From positions 124,001 to 188,000 of the forward strand of contig NZ_FNPX01000004.1 of NCBI RefSeq assembly GCF_900107415.1: a DNA stretch of 64,000 bases, in the 5' to 3' direction. Below, piece by piece: positions 24,493 to 34,906 of the stretch (positions within the stretch are counted from its first letter, which is position 1; every line of letters starts with the position of its first letter). The notes beneath the pieces are model-generated. The model had not been told where the DNA came from. It searched no databases and worked only from the letters and a program-made list of their open reading frames with translations. This DNA is from Jannaschia faecimaris. GTDB taxonomy: Bacteria > Pseudomonadota > Alphaproteobacteria > Rhodobacterales > Rhodobacteraceae. The position numbers and the translations under genes are program-made.

Positions 24493-25201
24493 GGTTCTGA
24501 TCTTGGCGGGGACGCGGGAAGCGCGGCTGCTCTGTGCGTCCTGCGGCGGGCTGGATGTTCTGGCGTCCTTGGCGGGCGCGACGGAGGCTCCGCGCGATTT
24601 GCACGTGCCAACTCGGGTGGGGGGCTTTGGTGGTGCATCCGGGTTTGTGGCGGCTTTGGACGGAGTGTCGGCGGTTCTGGATGCGACGCACCCGTACGCG
24701 GCGGCGATCACGCGGCGGACAGTGCGTATCTGCGGGCAGCGCGACATTCCCTATCTGCGGCTGGCACGCGCGCCCTTTGCGCCCGACTGGACCTGGACAC
24801 GCCATGCTGATGCAGGAGCGGCCGCGGATGCCCTGCCGAGTGGCGCGGCGGTGTTTCTGGCCACCGGCCCGGGCACTGTCGAGCCGTTCCTAGACCGTGG
24901 CCTGACCCTGCACTGTCGCCGAATCGACCCGGCCCCGGCGCGGGAAGGGGTCAATTGGATCGTCGGAGCTCCGCCATTTACCGACAGCGAGGAGCGTGCG
25001 CTGCTTGCCCTTCTGGGGGTCACTCATTTAGTGGCCAAGGACTCGGGCGGTGACAGGGCCAAGTTGAACGCGGCGGGCGATCTGGGCATAGCGGTACACA
25101 TCATTGACCGGCCCGCGCATGCGGGCGGAGAGGAAACGCATGACATCGACCAAGCTCTCGCCTTCGTCCGTACCCATGCCCGGAAACTGGCGGATCATTG
25201 A
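24482..25201 (+). CDS. cobK: precorrin-6A reductase
   Basis: A 239-residue NAD(P)H-dependent reductase of the CobK/CbiJ family. Characteristic stretches are VLILAGTREARLLC at the start, DATHPYAAAITRR around residue 70, and THLVAKDSGGDRAKLNAA near the C-terminus. It reduces a double bond of the corrin macrocycle. The GTG start at 24482 overlaps cbiD; an earlier ATG at 24455 lies further inside cbiD. It overlaps the start of the glycosylase gene by 62 bases. Confidence 0.92.
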   Translation: MTGKVLILAGTREARLLCASCGGLDVLASLAGATEAPRDLHVPTRVGGFGGASGFVAALDGVSAVLDATHPYAAAITRRTVRICGQRDIPYLRLARAPFAPDWTWTRHADAGAAADALPSGAAVFLATGPGTVEPFLDRGLTLHCRRIDPAPAREGVNWIVGAPPFTDSEERALLALLGVTHLVAKDSGGDRAKLNAAGDLGIAVHIIDRPAHAGGEETHDIDQALAFVRTHARKLADH

Positions 25202-25811
25202 AACCGAGGCGGACGTGGCCGAGGGCGCGGCCTGGCTGGCCGACCAAAACTCCCGTTTTGCCGAAGCTCTGGATATTTGCGGACCGCTGCCGCTGCGCCG
25301 GCGACAGGATGGGTTCCGCGCATTGCTTGGGGCGATCGTCAGCCAGCAGGTCTCGGTCGCGTCGGCCAACGCGATCGTCGCCCGCTGCGAGGCTGCGTCG
25401 CTGCATGAGCCGGATGTCACCCTGAAGGCCACCGACGAGGAAATGCGCGCCTGCGGTCTGTCGCGTCAAAAGATCAGGTATATCCGTTCTCTGGCCGAGG
25501 CAGGGATCGATTTTGACGCTTTGCGTGGTGTGCCCACGGACGACGTGATTGCGACGCTGACGCAGGTGTCGGGGGTGGGACGATGGACGGCGGAAATCTA
25601 TGCGATGTTTTCGCTTGGTCATGCGGACGTTTTCGCCTCCAACGATCTGGCCTTGCAGGAGGCGGCGCGGATGCTCCTCGATCTGCCAGATCGCCCCAAG
25701 GAGAAAGAGATGCGGGCCATCGCCGAAGACTGGTCGCCTTGGCGTGCGGTTGCGGCGCGGCTGCTCTGGGCCTACTACGCCGAGGCCAAGAAACGGGAGG
25801 GCATCCGATGA
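25140..25811 (+). CDS. DNA-3-methyladenine glycosylase II (AlkA-type, HhH-GPD)
   Basis: A 223-residue base-excision repair glycosylase. The helix-hairpin-helix/GPD motif is visible as LTQVSGVGRWTAEIYAMFSL followed by the catalytic aspartate in FASNDLALQEAA. It removes alkylated purines from DNA. I chose the ATG at 25140 because GAGAGGAAA is just upstream; this start lies inside cobK, an unusually long overlap, and a start at about 25176 is possible. The stop overlaps the esterase ATG (ATGA). Confidence 0.88.
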   Translation: MTSTKLSPSSVPMPGNWRIIETEADVAEGAAWLADQNSRFAEALDICGPLPLRRRQDGFRALLGAIVSQQVSVASANAIVARCEAASLHEPDVTLKATDEEMRACGLSRQKIRYIRSLAEAGIDFDALRGVPTDDVIATLTQVSGVGRWTAEIYAMFSLGHADVFASNDLALQEAARMLLDLPDRPKEKEMRAIAEDWSPWRAVAARLLWAYYAEAKKREGIR

Positions 25812-26464
25812 CATTGCGCCACGAACGCCGGGGGCCGGACGCGCCCAAACGCCTGGTAATCTTCCTGCACGGTTACGGCGCGAATGCCGCCGACCTGATC
25901 GGCTTGGCCGATCCCCTGATGCCGCACATGCCGGACACCGCGTTTGTCGCGCCCGATGCGCCTGAGTCCGTCGCGGGGCTCCCGGGCGGGTACCAGTGGT
26001 TCCCGATTCCCTGGATCGACGGGTCGTCGGAGGAGGATTCGATGGCTGGCATGGACCGCGCGGTGGACGAATTGAACGTTTGGCTGGCGCAGGTCATGGC
26101 GGCGGAAGGCGTGACCGCGGCCGAAACGGTCCTGTTCGGGTTCAGTCAGGGTACGATGATGGCACTGCACATCGGGCCGCGTCGTGCCGATAATTTAGCT
26201 GGGATCGTCGGGTTTTCGGGACGGATGCTCAAGCCCGAGGACTTGTCCGAGGAGGCAATCTCCAAGCCGCCGGTCCTGCTGGTGCACGGCGATGCGGACG
26301 AGGTGGTGCCTATCCAATCGCTCCCCCAGGCGGCCGAGGCGCTGGAGGCCGCGGGCTTCGACCGTGTCTATGCACACGTCATGAAGGGCACCGGCCACGG
26401 TATCGCACCCGACGGGCTGCAGGTGGCGCTGGCCTTCATGCGGGATGTTTTCGGCCTCGAATGA
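25808..26464 (+). CDS. phospholipase/carboxylesterase family hydrolase
   Basis: A 218-residue alpha/beta hydrolase of the Abhydrolase_2 type. It has an oxyanion strand FLHGYGANAADL, the nucleophile elbow GFSQG (serine at about residue 118), an aspartate in VHGDADEVVP and a final histidine in GTGHGIAPDG. It likely cleaves short acyl esters. It is translationally coupled to the glycosylase. The natural substrate is unknown. Confidence 0.87.
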   Translation: MTLRHERRGPDAPKRLVIFLHGYGANAADLIGLADPLMPHMPDTAFVAPDAPESVAGLPGGYQWFPIPWIDGSSEEDSMAGMDRAVDELNVWLAQVMAAEGVTAAETVLFGFSQGTMMALHIGPRRADNLAGIVGFSGRMLKPEDLSEEAISKPPVLLVHGDADEVVPIQSLPQAAEALEAAGFDRVYAHVMKGTGHGIAPDGLQVALAFMRDVFGLE

Positions 26465-26631
26465 TCCTGAAGCGGTCAAATACCTGCCGGCACCGCGCGG
26501 TAGGTCGGCCTCGTCTCACTGAAGCCGTCAGGTGCAACCTTGCATTCGTCTTTATGACCGTTCTGCCGTTTCTGGCCGTCGCGCATGGTAGAGCGTCCCA
26601 GAACCGCGCAACGCCGCCCTCATCTTGAGTC

Positions 26632-26659
26632 TTGCCAGTGTTCGGCGTCTATATATAGT
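26632..26659 (+). promoter_or_regulatory. candidate promoter of the HNH gene
   Basis: In the 261-bp gap after the esterase, TTGCCA (26632-26637) and TATAGT (26654-26659) are spaced 16 bases apart, about 65 bases before the HNH start. This is a reasonable sigma-70-type promoter. I see no gene elsewhere in the gap. Confidence 0.4.
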
Positions 26660-26725
26660 CACCTCTGACAGGGGTCGCGCGCCCGGCTGATCTGGCGCGT
26701 CGCCCCCTTATCTGGAGGGCGTCCA

Positions 26726-27343
26726 ATGTCCGCTCTAATGCAGGGGGCCTCGACCGGGTCAGGCCCCGATTTCAGAACCGAATTCACCCGCGATCCGGCG
26801 GGTCTGAAGCACTTTCCCGCGCTGGTTTTGAACGCCGATTACCGCCCGCTTTCCTACTATCCGCTGTCGCTCTGGCCGTGGCAGGATGCGGTGAAGGCAG
26901 CCTTTCTGGACCGTGTCATCATCGTTTCGGAATACGAGGAGGTGGTGCGCTCTCCCACGACGACGATCCGCATACCCTCCGTCGTCGTGCTTAAGGATTA
27001 CGTGGCCCCGCAGCGGCGCGTGGCTTTCACGCGGTTCAACCTGTTCCTGCGCGATGAATTCGCTTGCCAGTATTGTGGGTCCAAAGGCGACCTGACCTTC
27101 GATCATGTGGTGCCCCGTGCGCGCGGTGGCGTAACCAGCTGGGAGAACGTGGTCGCGGCCTGCGGGCGGTGCAACCTGCGCAAGGGATCCAAGTCGCTGA
27201 AGCAGGTGGGGTTCCACCTGCGGAAAACACCGAAACAGCCGGGTGCCGCGCAGTTGATGAACATGGGCCGGAAATTTCCACCCAATCATCTGCACGACTC
27301 TTGGATGGATTATCTGTATTGGGATGCCGAACTGGAGGCGTGA
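26726..27343 (+). CDS. HNH endonuclease family protein
   Basis: A 205-residue protein with a C-terminal HNH nuclease domain. RDEFACQYCGSKGDLTFDHV carries the first zinc pair and the H, followed by VPRARGG, NVVAACGRCNLRKGSK with the second CxxC, and the closing basic segment. Such proteins are common in alphaproteobacterial genomes and are chromosomal rather than mobile, with unclear roles. Nothing nearby suggests a restriction system. The start is preceded by GGAGGG. A 64-bp gap separates it from the convergent antiporter pseudogene. Confidence 0.88.
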   Translation: MSALMQGASTGSGPDFRTEFTRDPAGLKHFPALVLNADYRPLSYYPLSLWPWQDAVKAAFLDRVIIVSEYEEVVRSPTTTIRIPSVVVLKDYVAPQRRVAFTRFNLFLRDEFACQYCGSKGDLTFDHVVPRARGGVTSWENVVAACGRCNLRKGSKSLKQVGFHLRKTPKQPGAAQLMNMGRKFPPNHLHDSWMDYLYWDAELEA

Positions 27344-27407
27344 AGGCCGTCACCCGCGCGGGCCGATGCGCCAATGGGCTTTGACGACCCCAGGTGGCGC
27401 AACAACG

Positions 27408-28656
27408 TCACATCAAGTCAGGTGTGTCGCCGAGGCGCGAAGCCAGCTTCGCGACCGTAAGGCCCTGAACGATAATTGAAAACAATACAACGACATAGGT
27501 GCAGGTCAGCATCAGCGTCTTCCATTCGTTGTCGGGAAGCGCCAGCACCAGCGCGACCGAGATCCCGCCCTTGAGGCCGCCCCAGGTCATGGTTCCGATG
27601 ATGCCTTCCTCGAAATTGGGTCCGAATGGTTTCAGGAGCGCGACGGGCACGATAACTGCAGTGAACCGCGCGATCAGGTGCAACCCGATCGCTGCGATGC
27701 TTGCGAAGACATAACTGGCGTCGAAGGCGACGGCGAACACCTCAACCCCGATCAGCAAGAACAGGACGGCATTCAGGATCTCGTCCACCAGCGTCCAAAA
27801 GGTGTTCACGTGGGCGCGCGTGTCCTTGGACATACCGTACTTGCTGCCGACGTCGCCAATCAGAAGGCCCGCGATGACGGCCATGATGGGGGCCGAAACA
27901 TGCAGCCAGACGGCCAGCTGGTAGCCCCCGAAGGCCAGCGCCAGCGTGATCAAAACCTCCAGCGGGGGGGCGTCGATCCGGCGCATTATCCGAAAGGCCA
28001 ACCAGCCAAGCGCGCCGCCTAGGATCGCGCCGCCGAAAGCCTCCTGAATAAAAAGGAGCGCTGCCCCGGACAGGCCGGAACCATGCGCGTCGCCCGTCGG
28101 GAAGGCGATGCCGACCAAGACGAGGAAGACGACATAGCCGACGCCATCGTTGAACAGCGACTCGCCTGCAATTTTGGTTTCCAGCGTCTTGGGCAGGTCG
28201 GCGGCGCGAAGCACCCCTAACACCGCAACCGGGTCCGTCGGAGAGATCAGTGCGCCGAAAACCAGCGCGATCAACAAGGGCGCACCGGTGATCCAGCTGA
28301 AGCCGAATCCCGCAATCACTGTCGAAAGGCCGACGCCGACCGTCGCCATCAAGAGGACCAGCGCCCACTCGCGCTTGAGGTCCGCGACCTTCACGTGCAG
28401 CGCCCCAGCAAACAGCAGCGCCTAACATCCCCTCCAGCAAGGCGTCCGAGAAGCCGATATTCTCCACGAGACTACGAACCGTATCGGCGACGCCAAGGTC
28501 CGGTGCGATCAGGTCGACCACCATGACACCCATGCTGGCGGCCTATGCGACGATCAGGATGCCGATGGCCGACGGCAGTTTAAGAACCAGATAGTTGATG
28601 GCCCCGAACCCGGCCGCCAGAACCAGAAGGAGAGATACGATTTGAAGGAAATCCAT
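27408..28656 (-). pseudogene. NhaP/CPA1-type sodium/proton antiporter, interrupted
   Basis: When repaired this would be about 416 residues, normal for NhaP-type antiporters. The ATG at 28656 opens MDFLQIVSLLLVLAAGFGAI, but codon 38 is TAG (bases 28545-28543). Past this, an extra base at about 28423 shifts the frame: LLEGM is followed by nonsense, whereas the next frame continues as LLFAGALHVKVADLKREW. From there 327 residues are intact, including ALISPTDPVAVLGVL and the ESLFNDGVGYV ion-binding block. Either the gene is a recent pseudogene or both changes are sequence errors. Translation of the long 3' part would lack the first two helices. Confidence 0.75.
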
Positions 28657-28674
28657 TGGATCAAGCGCCGTCCT

Positions 28675-29100
28675 TCATGTTCGGGGAATGTCGAAATCGG
28701 GCGGGGCCAGGGTGAATCCTCCGAACTGAAATCCGGGCGAGACGGTGCAGCTGACCAGCGTCCAGTCGCCCGTTGTGCGCGCCGCCTGCCAGTGGTCCCG
28801 CGGGACGAGGCCTTGGAAGCTGTGCGCATCCATGTCGGGACCCAGCAGGTGATCCGTCGCCGGGCCGTCATCCGTGGCCGCGATCGAAAGGATCAGCGGC
28901 GCGCCCGCGTGCCAGAACCACAACTCGTCCGCGTCGACGCGGTGCCAATGGCTCCCCGGTCCGTCTTGTAACAGGAACAGGATCGCCGTGCCCGCCGGCC
29001 GCATCCCGTCCAGTGCGTCGGATTGGAACGTCTGACGAAAAAATCCGCCTTCGGGGTGCGGGGCCAGTTCCAGCCGGGCGATGATCTCGTCCGACGTCAT
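28675..29100 (-). CDS. DUF985 cupin protein
   Basis: A 141-residue single-domain cupin of the DUF985 (YML079-like) group. Seen are the N-terminal LELAPHPEGGFFRQTFQS, SHWHRVDADELWFWHAG with its histidine pair, and GFQFGGFTLAP near the C-terminus. The ligand or reaction is not known for most members. Its ATG overlaps the stop of the EamA gene upstream (ATGA), and it ends 18 bases before the antiporter pseudogene. Confidence 0.85.
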   Translation of the reverse strand: MTSDEIIARLELAPHPEGGFFRQTFQSDALDGMRPAGTAILFLLQDGPGSHWHRVDADELWFWHAGAPLILSIAATDDGPATDHLLGPDMDAHSFQGLVPRDHWQAARTTGDWTLVSCTVSPGFQFGGFTLAPPDFDIPRT

Positions 29101-30023
29101 GCGCTGCTCCGTTCACGCCAGAGAATGTAGAGTCCGGTCGCGATCGTCACGGCGATCCCGGCCATCGCAAGGGCGTTCGGGAAGTCGCCGAACAGGAGCA
29201 ACCCGATGAGGGCCGCAACCGGAATCTCCAGGTATTGCATCGGTGCCAGGGTCGAGGCGGCGGCGAAGCGCAGCGACCAGGTCATCAGCAGATGCGCCGT
29301 CGTTCCCAGAAGGCCCATCGCCAGCAGCAAGGGCAAGGCCTGCACCTTTGGCACCACCAGCGCCAATGCGCTCGTGTCCGGGCTGACCGCATAAACCAGC
29401 CCGAGGCCGATCACCGCCATCGCGCCCGACGCGCCCTGCATAGCGATCGGGTCGGCCTCGCCCGAGATGCGGCGCGTCACCAGCATGAAAGCCGCGAAAA
29501 CGAAGGCCACCCCCAACGGATACAGAACCGCCCAGCCGACTGCTGCGAAGCTTGGTTGCATGACCATAAGGGTTCCCAGAAACCCGACGCCGCAGGCGGC
29601 CAAGCGACGTCGCCCGACCTCCTCGCCAAGGATGAAGTGACCCATCAGCAGCAGGATGAAAGGCATGACGAAAGCGATGGCGATGGCATCTGCCAGCGGC
29701 AGAAAGGTCAGCGCCTTGGTCATCAGCCAGATACCCGCCACCTGAAGCACCGTGCGTAACCCCGTCAGTCGCCAGCCGAGAGGCGACATGCGCCAACTGC
29801 GCCGCGTCAGCGAGACGAGAGGGATCAGCACCGCCGCCTGAACAACGAAGCGGACCGCCACCAGTTGCAGGATCGGAAAGTCTTCGGCAAGAATCTTGGC
29901 CGTCGCATCACTGAGCGGGGCGAGTGCGCAAAATCCCAGCATTAGGGTCATGCCAAGAACGGGCCGGTCAGCCGCAACCAACTGCCGACCGGGGAGCAAG
30001 GAGACAGATGCAGGTGCGGTCAT
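29097..30023 (-). CDS. EamA (DMT superfamily) transporter
   Basis: A 308-residue membrane protein with ten hydrophobic helices in two EamA repeats; the GEEVGRRR and LFGDFPNALAMAG loops mark the internal repeat ends. It is a putative exporter of metabolites or drugs with no known substrate. The start at 30023 (MTAPASVS) is chosen over an ATG 16 codons earlier. It is translationally coupled to the DUF985 cupin. A second, distinct EamA gene lies at 31779-32657. Confidence 0.85.
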   Translation of the reverse strand: MTAPASVSLLPGRQLVAADRPVLGMTLMLGFCALAPLSDATAKILAEDFPILQLVAVRFVVQAAVLIPLVSLTRRSWRMSPLGWRLTGLRTVLQVAGIWLMTKALTFLPLADAIAIAFVMPFILLLMGHFILGEEVGRRRLAACGVGFLGTLMVMQPSFAAVGWAVLYPLGVAFVFAAFMLVTRRISGEADPIAMQGASGAMAVIGLGLVYAVSPDTSALALVVPKVQALPLLLAMGLLGTTAHLLMTWSLRFAAASTLAPMQYLEIPVAALIGLLLFGDFPNALAMAGIAVTIATGLYILWRERSSA

Positions 30024-30446
30024 TGGGCGGACGTTTGCAGGACGAGCGTGGTGCCCGGCGCGGCAACGCAACTGCGGTGGTCTCGCGGTTTCAAAACCCG
30101 TCTATCTGTCCGCAGCAGGGCGCAGGGTTGTGCGGTCACGTGGCTGCTCCCACGCACGCGTGCAACGACCTTCCAGAAGAAGGCATCGTCGACAAGACGG
30201 CGCAACACGAACTGGAGCACGTGATTGGATCATAGTGCGGCATGGCCGGGCCCGCCCTCCCAAGAAATGAGACTTGGTATCGGACGCGACTTTTTCCGAT
30301 TGCGACGGAGCCGTGCAGAATGCTGTCAACCATCCGACTTCCAACTCTACCATGTCTTGGTGACCCCATCGAACATCCCCAATCCTGACGGAGGCTAGCA
30401 TTGGCTCGGATCGACACAAGGCGCGGAAGGAACGCACCCCCCTTGT
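30024..30446. other. 423-bp intergenic stretch with no recognisable gene
   Basis: This gap lies between the EamA start and the enolase stop. Short open frames on both strands lack ribosome sites and protein-like composition. No tRNA, clear hairpin terminator or repeat was identified. Confidence 0.6.
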
Positions 30447-31751
<1,305 letters not shown>

Positions 31752-31778
31752 TTATCGTCGCCGGTCTAACCCGTCTGA

Positions 31779-32657
31779 TTACGCTTGGGAAGCGTTCCGC
31801 AGGCGTGCCTCGCGGATCAAGGTATAAAGGCCGGTAGCGATAACAATTGATACGCCGACAAGGGTCCAGAGATCGGGCCGTTCACCAAAGGCGATCCCGC
31901 CCACGATCAGCGCAAATAACATGCGGGAGTATCGGAAGGATGAGACAACGCTGATGTCGCCCAGCCGCGTCGCGCCCACGATGGCAAGATAGCCTAGCAT
32001 CCCGATCCCCACGCACAGTGCCAGGATGCCAAGCTGAGCCAGATCAGGCCGCAGGAATTCCAGCCCGAGCAGAATTTGCAGTCCAAGGCCTGTGGGGACC
32101 AGCGCCCCGAAAGCGTGGAGCGACAGGCGAGCCCCAGAAATCTCGCGCGGCATCGTTCGGGTTGCAAGGTCACGCGCCGCCAACCCGAGCATTCCAGTCA
32201 GCGCCAACAGGGTCGCCGGCTCGAAGGATGCGGCTCCAGGGCGGATGATTACAAGAACGCCAGTAAAGCCGACAGTGATCGCCAACCACCGCCGCCAGCC
32301 CACCGTGGCCCCGAGAAACAGTGCGGCCCCCATGGCAACGACCAGTGGTGTCGCCTGGATTACGGCGGACGCGAGGGCGAGGGGGATCAATGCCAGCGAT
32401 GATACGAAAAAGAGCGTACCGAATACCTCGAATCCCGACCGCAGCAGAACCCGGCGATGCAGATAGAGCGGAGACCACGCGCGCTTGCCGGTCGCCTGTA
32501 GCCATATTGCAAACGCCATCGCACCGCCCAGACCAAGCATCCAGATGATCTGCGCTGATGAGAATGTTGCGGACAGTCCCTTGATCAGGGCGTCTTCCAC
32601 CGCGAAGCAGGCCATGGCACCGACCATCATGGCCGCGCCCCGCATCGTGTCGGTCAT
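31779..32657 (-). CDS. EamA (DMT superfamily) transporter
   Basis: A 292-residue, ten-helix EamA protein. The end of the first repeat is marked by ALFLGATVGWRRWLAI and that of the second by IAFGERPDLWTLVGV. It probably exports small metabolites; no substrate can be read from sequence. It is not closely similar by eye to the EamA gene at 29097, so a local duplication is unlikely. It follows the PilZ gene by 28 bases on the same strand. Confidence 0.85.
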   Translation of the reverse strand: MTDTMRGAAMMVGAMACFAVEDALIKGLSATFSSAQIIWMLGLGGAMAFAIWLQATGKRAWSPLYLHRRVLLRSGFEVFGTLFFVSSLALIPLALASAVIQATPLVVAMGAALFLGATVGWRRWLAITVGFTGVLVIIRPGAASFEPATLLALTGMLGLAARDLATRTMPREISGARLSLHAFGALVPTGLGLQILLGLEFLRPDLAQLGILALCVGIGMLGYLAIVGATRLGDISVVSSFRYSRMLFALIVGGIAFGERPDLWTLVGVSIVIATGLYTLIREARLRNASQA

Positions 32658-32685
32658 GGGTGGTGTACTGTCGCGTCGGGAGGAA

Positions 32686-32967
32686 TCAGGCGGCCCAGCT
32701 CATCCCGGCGAGTTCCGCTTGCTGGTCGCTTTTTAATGGCCCCGACAGCAATATACCGGTCTCCTTTTCGGTACTCCAGCGCACAATTCCTGACAGATCG
32801 AAACGGGCTGCTTGAACCGTCACCGCGGTACCGCTCGGAAAGGCTTGCGCCAACGCAACCTTCAGTCCGGTCTCGGACACGTCGAGCAAGCGAACGGTCA
32901 GCTTCAGACCGCTGATGATGAGGGTAATATCCGAATCTGATGGAATTCGGCGGGATCGGTACTGCAT
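32686..32967 (-). CDS. single-domain PilZ protein
   Basis: A 93-residue protein consisting of only a PilZ fold. The DxSxxG motif is present as DVSETG, at about residues 29-34. The usual RxxxR in front is not exact; the N-terminus reads QYRSRRIPS. PilZ domains bind cyclic di-GMP and alter motility or envelope functions, but binding here is uncertain. GGAGG stands six bases before the ATG. No motility gene is nearby. Confidence 0.8.
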   Translation of the reverse strand: MQYRSRRIPSDSDITLIISGLKLTVRLLDVSETGLKVALAQAFPSGTAVTVQAARFDLSGIVRWSTEKETGILLSGPLKSDQQAELAGMSWAA

Positions 32968-33042
32968 GTCGGACCTCCGAGACTAAGTCCCGGCAGACTA
33001 CCCTATGATCCGTTAACAAGCGGTTGAGCGCGGCAGTTCCTG

Positions 33043-33450
33043 TCACTTTCGGCGCGTCCCGAACAACTCCAGCCGATGCCCCTTGAGGTCATAGCCCAGA
33101 CGTTGGGCGATCTTTTCCTGCAGGGCCTCGATCTCGGGGTCGACGAATTCAATCACCTCACCGGTCTGCACGTCGATGAGGTGATCGTGATGTTCACGCT
33201 CCGCGTCTTCATAGCGCGCGCGCCCGTCGCCGAACTCACGGCGTTCCAGCAGGCCTGATTCTTCGAACAGCTTGACCGTCCGGTACACGGTCGCGACCGA
33301 GATGTTGGAATCGATCGCGCTGGCACGGGCGTGAATCGTCTCGACGTCGGGATGGTCGGCGGATTCATCGAGCACCTGCGCGATGGTGCGGCGCTGGCCG
33401 GTCACGCGCAGCCCGTGGGCTTCGCAGCGGTTCAGGATCGTTTTCGTCAT
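33043..33450 (-). CDS. Fur/Mur-family metal-responsive regulator
   Basis: A 135-residue Fur protein. A winged helix (about residues 10-75, GLRVTGQRRTIAQVLDES and ISVATVYRTVKLFEESGL) is followed by the metal-binding HHDHLIDVQTGEVIEF. The C-terminal CxxC of Escherichia coli Fur is absent, as in alphaproteobacterial Fur/Mur proteins, which often respond to manganese. It is not Irr, which has a different histidine-rich segment. The start has GGGACAGGA upstream. It follows selO by 36 bases and could be co-transcribed. Confidence 0.88.
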   Translation of the reverse strand: MTKTILNRCEAHGLRVTGQRRTIAQVLDESADHPDVETIHARASAIDSNISVATVYRTVKLFEESGLLERREFGDGRARYEDAEREHHDHLIDVQTGEVIEFVDPEIEALQEKIAQRLGYDLKGHRLELFGTRRK

Positions 33451-33486
33451 TCCTGTCCCTAACCCCGCCACGGGGGCGGGGCAATC

Positions 33487-34875
33487 TCAAGTCCCGCAGA
33501 AGGTGCGCATGACCCGTTCGTGTGCCGCGGCGGGGACGCGGTAGGATGCGTTCGCGTCGCTCGCGCGCCAGGGGTCGGCCAATGCGGCGTTCAGCGCATG
33601 AAACGGCGCATAATCGCCTGTGTAGGCCGCCGCGATGGCCTCCTCCACACGGTGATTGCGCGGGATGACGACTGGATTGGCACGAGCCATGGCAGCCTGA
33701 TCGGGGCCCTTTTCCCGCCAGCGCGCCAGCCAATCGTCGAACCGTTCCCGGTTGAGTACCTGGTCACGGGCGGTGTCGGGCGCATCCGTGAGGGCGCGGA
33801 AGGTATTGGTGAAGTCCGCCTGGCCCTCGGCCATGATATCAAGAAGTTCCATGGCGAGGGCCATGTCGTCCATGCCGATCTTGGCCGCCATGACGCGCGT
33901 CCACTCGGCGGCATAGAGGTCGCGGAACCCGTCCAGAACCTCGGTCGCTTCATCAACGGCGGCGGCGCGCTCCCCCATGAGGGGCAGCAGCGCCGTCGCC
34001 AGTTGGGCAAGGTTCCAGATGGCGATATCGGGCTGGTTCTTCCAGGCGTAGCGCCCGCCGGTGTCGATCGAGCTGAAAACCGTGTCGGGGTGATAGGACT
34101 CCATGAAGGCGCAGGGACCGAAGTCGATGGTTTCGCCGGAGATCGTCATGTTGTCAGTGTTCATCACGCCATGAATGAATCCCAGGCCCATCCATGTTGC
34201 CACCAGCCGCGCCTGCGCCGCCATGACGTGCCGCAGCAGGCCCATTTGCCCCTCCGCCTCCGGGGCGTGGCGCGCAATCGCGTGGTCCAGCAAGGCCTGC
34301 AATGCGTCGGTGTCATCGCGCGATGCATAGACCTGAAACGTGCCGACTCGAATGTGGCTGGATGCGATGCGGGTCAGGATTCCGCCTGGCATGGGACCTT
34401 CCTGTCGCAAGACGGTTTCGCCCGTCGTCACTGCGGCCAGCGCCCGCGTGGTGGGCACGCCCAACGCATGCATAGCTTCGGAGACGACATATTCGCGGAT
34501 CACCGGGCCCAGTGCCGACCGGCCGTCGCCCATCCGGCTGTAGGGAGTCGGCCCCGAGCCCTTGAGTTGCACGTCCACCCTGCGATCGCCCGACACGTGC
34601 TCTCCCAGCAGGATTGCACGACCGTCACCCAGTTGCGGGGACCAGCCGCCAAACTGGTGCCCCGCATAAAGCTGCGCCAGCGGAGCCGCGCCTTTTGGCA
34701 CGGCATTCCCGGCGAACACGTCCAGCGAGTTGCGGAGTTCGACGGGATCCAAGCCCAGTTCGCGCGCCAAGCCTTCGTTCAGCGCGACCCAGCCGGGCGC
34801 GCGTACGGGCGACGGTTCCATCCTAGTGTAGAACCGCTCGGGCAGGCGCGCGTAGCTGTTGTCGAAGGTGAACAT
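33487..34875 (-). CDS. selO: SelO family protein adenylyltransferase (YdiU)
   Basis: A 462-residue pseudokinase of the SelO/UPF0061 family, which transfers AMP from ATP to protein hydroxyls. Diagnostic segments are [40 protein letters not shown] and [20 protein letters not shown]. The protein ends in FCGT, so a cysteine is third from the end, the position of selenocysteine in mammalian SelO. The family is linked to the oxidative stress response. The Fur/Mur gene lies directly downstream. Confidence 0.93.
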   Translation of the reverse strand: MFTFDNSYARLPERFYTRMEPSPVRAPGWVALNEGLARELGLDPVELRNSLDVFAGNAVPKGAAPLAQLYAGHQFGGWSPQLGDGRAILLGEHVSGDRRVDVQLKGSGPTPYSRMGDGRSALGPVIREYVVSEAMHALGVPTTRALAAVTTGETVLRQEGPMPGGILTRIASSHIRVGTFQVYASRDDTDALQALLDHAIARHAPEAEGQMGLLRHVMAAQARLVATWMGLGFIHGVMNTDNMTISGETIDFGPCAFMESYHPDTVFSSIDTGGRYAWKNQPDIAIWNLAQLATALLPLMGERAAAVDEATEVLDGFRDLYAAEWTRVMAAKIGMDDMALAMELLDIMAEGQADFTNTFRALTDAPDTARDQVLNRERFDDWLARWREKGPDQAAMARANPVVIPRNHRVEEAIAAAYTGDYAPFHALNAALADPWRASDANASYRVPAAAHERVMRTFCGT

Positions 34876-34906
34876 GGCGGCTTCCTCTTGGTTCAGGAAT
34901 GCAGCG

